Part shown: piece by piece, positions 20,068 through 24,868 of the stretch
Layout of the letters: each line of letters begins with the position of its first letter
Position numbering within the stretch: the stretch's first letter is position 1
DNA from: a virus
Strand: one strand, 5' to 3'
Virus record (IMG/VR): IMGVR_UViG_3300013132_000245
Coordinates: 1 to 24,868 of that record
Length of the DNA stretch: 24,868 nt
Position numbers and translations under genes: made by a program
Notes under the pieces: generated by a model
What the model was told of the DNA's origin: nothing
What the model saw: the letters and a program-made list of their open reading frames with translations, nothing else
Database searches by the model: none

Positions 20068-21366
20068 ATGGCTGAAACCAATTGGAAGTCGGCTCCGGGT
20101 CCTAGCGAAGTCGCTGCCTATAACTCAAAAAGAACAGCATTTCAACAGGCTGGAACCTTTGCTAATCAGAATTACGACCCTACAGCAGAAGGTTCTTTTG
20201 AGTTAAAGTCTCGCCTTTATACTGACCCAGCAGCCTATTCCTTTGCTATTAATAATTGGGTATCCGGCTGGCGTAACGACACTACTAGTGTTCCTAACTC
20301 TAATTTCAAGAATCGCCTAGATTACATTCAGTTTTTGCTACGTGGTAGTGGTCTATCGACTGAAAAAGGTGGCGTATCTCGCGGTATCTTAACCGTAAAA
20401 GACCTTGCCGGTCTACGTAATGCATCTCAAATAGCCCTTGCCAATGGCATTGGTTTTGAGGATGTAATGCTTTCTATCTACCAGAGCAAGCAGGCTGCTG
20501 GCGGAGATGGTGGTCCTAAGTATAGCAAGCAGATGTCTACATCGCTTAAATTGCTTGATTTAGGTGACGCTACCAATAAACTATCTACTGCCTACTTCAA
20601 TATGTTTGGTGTATACCCAACTGAAGAAAACATTAAGTCTTTTAAGACTTATTGGAACACCGAGGCTAGAGCACAAGTTGGTACTGTAACCACATCTCAA
20701 GTTACTGAAAAGGGCAAGGTTAAGGTAGGAAAGAAGACCGGAACTGGCAAAGTTAGTACTACCGATACGGTTACAAAAGGTTATGGATTTACCGAGGAAG
20801 AACAAGCCCAAACAATGGCTAACTACCTCGCTAAACAATTCAATGTAGACCCAAGCAAAATGATGCAGGGAGGGGCGGTCAAACGTGTATATGACGGTAT
20901 TAGAGAGATTTATAGAAACAACCTTTTGCAGGAACCTGCTTTCGAATCTGTCGCTGGTGTTATCAAAGACTTACTCTCAACCCCAGACGAGACAGCCTAT
21001 ACAACCAAACTCACCGCAATTCAGCAAGGAGTAAGGGATAAGGCTGCTAAATTCTACCCTACTCTTGCAGAAGACCTAAAGAACGGTAAAAACATCAGCG
21101 AATACTCAGATGTATATTATGAACTCCTTGCTAATACTTGGGGAGTTACATCGGCATCTGCCTTAAAATCCAATAAGGATGCTACTGCCTTGGTTCAAAA
21201 TGCTTTTAACTATACCGATGCTAAAGGCAATGTGCGTATGCAAAATTTGACAGAGTTTCTTGCGAGTGCTCGAAATAGCAAAAATTATCTTGAAGGTTCA
21301 CAGGCTATTGCTGGAGCAGGTCGTCTAGGTGACAAGATTATCGCAGCGATGGGTGGTGGTCGATAG
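20068..21366 (+). CDS. Hypothetical virion-associated protein, 432 aa
   Basis: ATG 20068 follows AAAGGAATAAG, one base after the giant gene's stop. The product starts MAETNWKSAPGPSEVAAYNSK and is mostly helical. It has a Lys/Thr-rich linker at about residues 211-238 (VTEKGKVKVGKKTGTGKVSTTDTVTKG) splitting it into two parts, and a Gly-rich end (AGAGRLGDKIIAAMGGGR). No enzymatic motif is evident. Its place among the head genes suggests an internal or ejected protein working with the giant protein. No family is recognised. Confidence 0.72.
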   Translation: MAETNWKSAPGPSEVAAYNSKRTAFQQAGTFANQNYDPTAEGSFELKSRLYTDPAAYSFAINNWVSGWRNDTTSVPNSNFKNRLDYIQFLLRGSGLSTEKGGVSRGILTVKDLAGLRNASQIALANGIGFEDVMLSIYQSKQAAGGDGGPKYSKQMSTSLKLLDLGDATNKLSTAYFNMFGVYPTEENIKSFKTYWNTEARAQVGTVTTSQVTEKGKVKVGKKTGTGKVSTTDTVTKGYGFTEEEQAQTMANYLAKQFNVDPSKMMQGGAVKRVYDGIREIYRNNLLQEPAFESVAGVIKDLLSTPDETAYTTKLTAIQQGVRDKAAKFYPTLAEDLKNGKNISEYSDVYYELLANTWGVTSASALKSNKDATALVQNAFNYTDAKGNVRMQNLTEFLASARNSKNYLEGSQAIAGAGRLGDKIIAAMGGGR

Positions 21367-23189
21367 TGGCTAGAAAAAAAATTGTAGAGACCATTGTAGG
21401 CGTAGTAAGCAAAGTTTCTAAAACACCTGAAATCAATAAACAAATTGATATTATCAATGATGCTACTAAGGCCGCTGCAAAGATTGCTGAAAAACCAACT
21501 TTAACTAAATCAGATGCCGCTAAACTTGAGAAACTTGATGCTAAAGTAGAACAGGCTGTTCAAAAGGCTGAAGACCTAGGTGCTTCTACTTCTAAGAACA
21601 GTCCTTTAACTAAAGCAGAAAACTCTTACAATAAGTCTGCTGCTCAGGCTGAGAGCAAAGGTACTGCTAAAACTGCTGATGAAGCAAAAGCAAGAGCAGA
21701 GGCTCCAAAACCCACTCCTAAGGTAACTCCTGAGCCTACAGAAGGTCCTAAACCTACACCTAAGGCAACGCCTAAAGCCACTCCAAAGGCTACGGAAGAG
21801 CCTCAGGGCACCCCTAAAGCAACCCCTAAGGCTACCCCTAAGGCTACCCCTAAGAAAACTGACGAACCTGAGCCAACCCCTAAGGTAACCCCTAAAGCAA
21901 CTCCTAAAGCAACTCCTAAAAAAACTGACGAACCTGAGCCAACGCCTAAGCCAACTGTTAAGGGTACGCCTAAACCTACTATTAAAATACCAGTTCCTCC
22001 AGTAACTCCTGACGGCACACCGAGTGAAACACCCGAAGGTACACCTAAAGAAACACCAGCAGGTACACCTGAGGGTACTCCTGGTGGTACACCGGGCGGA
22101 ACTCCGGGTCAAACACCAAAAAGTACGCCAAAGGAAACACCAGACGGTACGCCAGATGGTACACCGGACGGCACACCGGATGGAACGCCTGAAGGTACTC
22201 CAGAGGGTACTCCTGAAGGAACACCTGAAGGAACACCTGAATCAACACCATCTCCAACTCCTGAAGTATCCGGAGAGGAAATGTGGTGGAAAATTCTTCA
22301 GGCTAAATTGCTTGCTGCGGGTATGCCCCGTGCTACCATTAACAAGTCTTACAGTTATTTTAAGCAATTTATAGTTGACTTTGGCGATAATGAAGACCAA
22401 TTGAATATCGCCATTGACCAGTTTTTCTACATGAAAGACTATAAAAGCATAACTTCGCCTTATTACCAAGACTTTGGTTTCTTCAATGAAAAACTAGAAC
22501 GTCCTAAACTACCTAAAGATTTGGTTCCATTAGTACTTGGATACCGTGATTTGGCTAAACGCTATAACATATCTGATAAGTATTCTAACAATGATGCTAT
22601 TCAGAAATATCTAATCAACGATGTATCTATCGCAGAGTTTGATGACCGTTTGAATACAGCCAGCCTAAAGGCTATTATGGCTGACCCGTTCTATGTCAAG
22701 TCATTGATGGAACTTGGATATATTACTGCGTCTTCACAATTAACTGACTTTTTCCTAGACCCAAATATTGGAACTATGGAAATGCAAAATCGTCAGAAGA
22801 ACGCAGCCTTCGTAACTGAAGCGGTACGTAGAGTAACGCCTGAAACTCAACTACAAGTTGATTTGGACTTTGCTAAACAACAGGCTGCTCGTTACTCTGC
22901 CCAAGGTTACACAGAAGCGCAGATTTCTACTTTAGCGGCTACTGGCTTTGAAAATGTAGCGGAGGCACTACCAACAACAGTTAAGTTGGCTAATATCTAT
23001 GACAGACCTACTGCCCCTGAATCAGCCTTGCGCAAAGATATCCAGTCTGAACTACAGCAAGAAGAGTTTATGAACCTTGCTTCTGCTCGTAGGAAGAGAG
23101 TTAAAGAGCGCGAAATATCTGCTTTCTCTGGTGGCTATGATATTGCACGCGGTGGACTTGGTGGCGCTTCCTCAGCAGGAATAATATAA
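21366..23189 (+). CDS. Virion-associated protein with long Pro/Thr repeat, 607 aa
   Basis: GTG 21366 overlaps the previous stop (TAGTG). Residues 1-110 are a Lys/Ala/Glu-rich helical region. Residues 114-300 are a repeat tract in two blocks: a Lys-rich one built on TPKA (114-207) and a Gly/Glu/Asp-rich one built on GTPE/GTPD (216-297). Residues 300-607 are a folded helical domain (EEMWWKILQAKLLAAGMPRATINKSY ... GYDIARGGLGGASSAGII). The tract is likely an extended flexible spacer joining two folded parts, possibly glycosylated on Thr. It is not collagen-like because Gly is not at every third residue. The gene ends the group of large proteins before the scaffold. No family is recognised for the folded end. 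Confidence 0.75.
   Translation: MARKKIVETIVGVVSKVSKTPEINKQIDIINDATKAAAKIAEKPTLTKSDAAKLEKLDAKVEQAVQKAEDLGASTSKNSPLTKAENSYNKSAAQAESKGTAKTADEAKARAEAPKPTPKVTPEPTEGPKPTPKATPKATPKATEEPQGTPKATPKATPKATPKKTDEPEPTPKVTPKATPKATPKKTDEPEPTPKPTVKGTPKPTIKIPVPPVTPDGTPSETPEGTPKETPAGTPEGTPGGTPGGTPGQTPKSTPKETPDGTPDGTPDGTPDGTPEGTPEGTPEGTPEGTPESTPSPTPEVSGEEMWWKILQAKLLAAGMPRATINKSYSYFKQFIVDFGDNEDQLNIAIDQFFYMKDYKSITSPYYQDFGFFNEKLERPKLPKDLVPLVLGYRDLAKRYNISDKYSNNDAIQKYLINDVSIAEFDDRLNTASLKAIMADPFYVKSLMELGYITASSQLTDFFLDPNIGTMEMQNRQKNAAFVTEAVRRVTPETQLQVDLDFAKQQAARYSAQGYTEAQISTLAATGFENVAEALPTTVKLANIYDRPTAPESALRKDIQSELQQEEFMNLASARRKRVKEREISAFSGGYDIARGGLGGASSAGII
21705..22265 (+). repeat. Tandem 12-bp-type coding repeats (TPKA then GTPE/GTPD)
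   Basis: Degenerate 12-bp units encode four-residue repeats. The first block uses forms of ACCCCTAAGGCT, and the second uses ACACCTGAAGGT or ACACCGGACGGC. Synonymous positions vary widely between units, especially in the second block. This argues for selection on the peptide, with only some recent duplication (for example the near-identical units around 21811-21855). Confidence 0.85.
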
Positions 23190-23311
23190 AAGAATCCCGA
23201 CACGGACCGACCAGCCCCGTGCGGTGTAAAAGACTGGTAGTACGAGCCAATATGGATTCCCCAGTTCATATTGAGGCGTGCGACAACTACTAACAGATGG
23301 GAGAGGTTGCT
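23190..23311 (+). promoter_or_regulatory. Structured leader before the scaffold gene
   Basis: In this gap three short complementary pairs appear in crossing order: CACGG (23201-23205) with CCGTG (23217-23221), ACCG (23206-23209) with CGGT (23222-23225), and ACCAG (23210-23214) with CTGGT (23234-23238). A separate 7-bp hairpin CAATATG/CATATTG spans about 23248-23273. Such crossing could form a pseudoknot. It may control expression of scaffold and capsid or mark an RNA-processing site. Confidence 0.5.
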
Positions 23312-23791
23312 ATGAGCAACGACCGCGATAACTATTGGGATGACGAAGAAGAAGGCGATACTGAACAGTACGACTTTTCTTCCGATACGGACCTAGTCAA
23401 AAAACTTCGTAAAGCCTTGAAGGCTGAACAGAAGAAGGCTAAGGAACTCGAGTCAACTCTTGGAGAGTTGAGTAAAGCCCAAAGAGAGCGGGTACTTAAG
23501 GATGTTCTTACATCCAAGGGTGTCAACATGAAAATCTCAAAATTCATACCCGCAGATTTAGATTCAAACGAAGAATCAATTTCAGCATGGCTTGATGAAA
23601 ATGCCGATGTATTCGGTTTTGAAGTTAAGAAAGATGCTCCAATTGGTCAACGTGACATTGCAAATCTAAGGCAAATGGATGTTGTGACTCAGAATGCTTA
23701 TTCACCCGAACGAGCAGATGAATTGAACATGAGGATTGACAACGCTGAAAGCGCTGACGAACTTCTTGCTCTCCTTCGCTCGCAACAGTAA
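23312..23791 (+). CDS. Capsid scaffold-like protein, 159 aa
   Basis: ATG 23312 is chosen for GGGAGAGG upstream; the in-frame ATG at 23297 lies within that signal. The product (MSNDRDNYWDDEEEGDTEQYD...) has a very acidic N-terminus, a long coiled-coil-like helix (DLVKKLRKALKAEQKKAKELESTLGELSKAQRERVLKDVL), a middle domain and a helical end (ADELLALLRSQQ). This is the standard build of phage scaffolding proteins. The capsid gene follows 30 nt later, as expected. Scaffolds direct procapsid assembly and then leave. Sequence identity to a named scaffold is not established. Confidence 0.75.
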   Translation: MSNDRDNYWDDEEEGDTEQYDFSSDTDLVKKLRKALKAEQKKAKELESTLGELSKAQRERVLKDVLTSKGVNMKISKFIPADLDSNEESISAWLDENADVFGFEVKKDAPIGQRDIANLRQMDVVTQNAYSPERADELNMRIDNAESADELLALLRSQQ

Positions 23792-23801
23792 ATCCGTTCA
23801 T

Positions 23802-23815
23802 AGTCTAAGGAGACT
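23802..23815 (+). promoter_or_regulatory. Ribosome-binding site displayed in a hairpin (capsid)
   Basis: AGTCT (23802-23806) and AGACT (23811-23815) can pair around the loop AAGG, part of the Shine-Dalgarno AAGGAG. The capsid ATG is 6 nt downstream. The same design recurs before the next gene. Confidence 0.5.
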
Positions 23816-23821
23816 AAATAA

Positions 23822-24772
23822 ATGGCAAACGTCTATACAAGTACCACCACCCCTGGTGGTACCGCTGGTGGCGCTGGTCTAGTTCAGAAGGCATATGACC
23901 GCCTTCTTGAGTTCGCTCTCCGCTCAGAACCTCTAATCCGTTCTGTCGCAGATAAGCGTCCAGCCCGTCAAGCAATTCCAGGCTCAACTGTAGTTCTACA
24001 ACGCTATGTTGACCTAACCGCAAACACCACCGCTCTTACTGAAGATACTGACCCAGATTCAGTCGGAATTTCAACTCCGACCTCTGTAACCATCACTCTT
24101 GCTGAGTATGGTAATTCAGTTCTCGTAACTCGTGCGTTGGAACTCTTCAGTCTTGCTGATGTAGACCCAGCAATTGCAAATATCATTGCATATAACCTTG
24201 CTGATTCTATTGACAAGATTGCTATGGAAACACTCCGCGCTGGTAGCAACGTAATCTACGCAGGTTCCACCGCTACTTCTACAGCAACAATCACCGCTGC
24301 TGCTACTATCGCTTCTTCCAACATCCGTAAGGCTGTTGCTAAGTTGCGTACCAACCAGGCAAAGGGACGTAAAGGTTCTCTTTATTGGGTTGGTATTCAC
24401 CCAGAGGTTTCACACGACCTTCGTGCAGAAACAGGTTCAGCAGGTTGGTTGCTTCCAAATCAGTATGGTTCCGCACAGGACCGCATTTGGAATGGCGAAA
24501 TCGGAACTTACGAAGGTGCATACTTCGTAGAGTCTGCTCGTCTTTACAATGCAACTGATGGAGCATCTTCTGCTCGTAACTACCGCACAATTGTTTGCGG
24601 TCAGCAAGCACTTGCAGAAGCAGTGGCAGAAGAGCCACACGTAGTCATCGGACCAGTAGTTGACAAGTTGATGCGTCACCGCCCAATGGGTTGGTACGGC
24701 GTACTCGGTTTCGCTCGCTACCGCGAAGAGGCTTTGTTCCGCATTGAAAGCGGTTCTTCAATCGCTTCATAG
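23822..24772 (+). CDS. Major capsid protein (N4-gp56-like, HK97-type fold)
   Basis: The 316-residue product follows the scaffold gene and has the features of the N4-gp56 capsid family. These include the PGSTVVLQRYVDLTANTTALTEDTDPDSVGIST segment, VTITLAEYGNSVLVTRALELFSLADVDPAIANIIAYNLADSIDKIAMETLRAG forming the spine-helix region, and a C-terminal AEEPHVVIGPVVDKLMRHRPMGWYGVLGFARYREEALFRIES typical of the A domain end. It assembles the head shell. Codon choice is noticeably biased to C-ending codons compared with the large genes before it, as expected for a highly expressed gene. AAGGAG precedes ATG 23822 within a small hairpin. The N-terminus is Gly/Thr-rich and probably flexible. Confidence 0.88.
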   Translation: MANVYTSTTTPGGTAGGAGLVQKAYDRLLEFALRSEPLIRSVADKRPARQAIPGSTVVLQRYVDLTANTTALTEDTDPDSVGISTPTSVTITLAEYGNSVLVTRALELFSLADVDPAIANIIAYNLADSIDKIAMETLRAGSNVIYAGSTATSTATITAAATIASSNIRKAVAKLRTNQAKGRKGSLYWVGIHPEVSHDLRAETGSAGWLLPNQYGSAQDRIWNGEIGTYEGAYFVESARLYNATDGASSARNYRTIVCGQQALAEAVAEEPHVVIGPVVDKLMRHRPMGWYGVLGFARYREEALFRIESGSSIAS

Positions 24773-24785
24773 TTGATTGATTCTG

Positions 24786-24816
24786 TAGGGCAGGCATATT
24801 AGAAAAGTCTGCCCTA
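24786..24816 (+). other. Hairpin after the capsid gene
   Basis: A perfect 8-bp stem TAGGGCAG/CTGCCCTA (24786-24793 with 24809-24816) encloses a 15-nt A-rich loop. No T-tract follows, so it is more likely a processing or partial-termination structure that sets the capsid/downstream ratio than a full terminator. Confidence 0.5.
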
Positions 24817-24823
24817 TGGGATG

Positions 24824-24841
24824 AGTCCATTAAGGAGGACT
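24824..24841 (+). promoter_or_regulatory. Ribosome-binding site displayed in a hairpin (gene after capsid)
   Basis: AGTCC (24824-24828) and GGACT (24837-24841) pair around ATTAAGGA, so the Shine-Dalgarno AAGGAGG straddles loop and stem. The next ATG follows at 24843. It is the same arrangement as at 23802-23815. Confidence 0.45.
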
Positions 24842-24842
24842 A

Positions 24843-24868
24843 ATGACAGAGTACATCTTTCAAACACC
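24843..24868 (+). CDS. 5' end of the gene after capsid (partial)
   Basis: ATG 24843 follows AAGGAGG at a suitable distance. Only the first eight codons (MTEYIFQT) lie in the window. By position it should be a head-completion or connector gene, but no function can be read from so short a piece. Confidence 0.6.

Noticed and set aside
21606-22112. Long minus-strand frames opposite the Pro/Thr repeat
   Set aside because: Their Arg/Cys/Phe and Gly/Val repeats are the mirror of the tandem coding repeat on the plus strand, with no start signal and on the wrong strand for the operon.
21705-22265. Collagen-like or CRISPR-like interpretation of the repeat tract
   Set aside because: Gly does not occur at every third residue, so it is not collagen-like. 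The 12-bp units are coding, contiguous and without spacers, so it is not a CRISPR array.

Overview
The window is part of a tailed double-stranded DNA phage genome that very probably infects an actinobacterium. Three things support this. First, there is a full virion-building block (terminase, portal, scaffold-like protein, N4-gp56-like major capsid protein). Second, a WhiB-family iron-sulfur regulator is present, and WhiB proteins are confined to Actinobacteria and their phages. Third, there are many short, overlapping, Cys-rich genes of the kind common in actinophages. Base composition is moderate, with an AT-leaning structural block. A low-to-moderate-GC host is therefore more likely than Streptomyces-type bacteria, but this is inference. 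I see no integrase, tRNA, CRISPR array or insertion sequence.

Layout. (1) Positions 1-4393 run rightward as one tightly overlapping operon. It encodes a zinc-ribbon protein, a secreted SLT-type lytic transglycosylase, a PD-(D/E)XK nuclease, a primase split into zinc-binding and TOPRIM parts, an orphan acidic protein, a DUF1599/Nmad1-like protein, an HNH endonuclease, a metallophosphoesterase, a sigma-like factor and a small Cys-rich protein. (2) Positions 4394-9403 run leftward and converge on the first operon at a UUCG-loop intrinsic terminator (4362-4399). From upstream to downstream this arm holds a 202-residue orphan protein, a 52-residue membrane protein, a zinc-finger/amidoligase protein, a class II glutamine amidotransferase, three small proteins, WhiB, a 37-residue membrane protein and two more small proteins. 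Strong promoter-like sequences lie at 8481-8509 and 9395-9423. (3) Positions 9404-9941 carry no gene but are highly structured: GC-rich overlapping palindromes, an AT-rich stretch with a DnaA-box-like 9-mer, candidate rightward promoters and two leader hairpins. (4) Positions 9942-24868 run rightward: terminase large subunit with a small-subunit-like N-terminus, portal, two small proteins, a 1937-residue giant protein, a 432-residue protein, a 607-residue protein with a long Pro/Thr repeat tract, scaffold, capsid and the start of the next gene.

The most striking signal is a 15-bp palindrome, GTACGATnATCGTAC. It occurs nine times in the leftward arm (4403-9460), and I found it nowhere else in the window. 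Copies sit just before ribosome-binding sites, next to the terminator, in leaders and inside coding sequences in two different reading frames, so the DNA word rather than a peptide is under selection. This resembles the stoperator/operator networks of L5-type mycobacteriophages, but the sequence is different and no cognate repressor is visible in the window. The second notable item is the amidoligase plus class II glutamine amidotransferase pair, both carrying extra zinc-binding modules, embedded in this palindrome-marked arm. It is a candidate amide- or peptide-bond-forming modification system.
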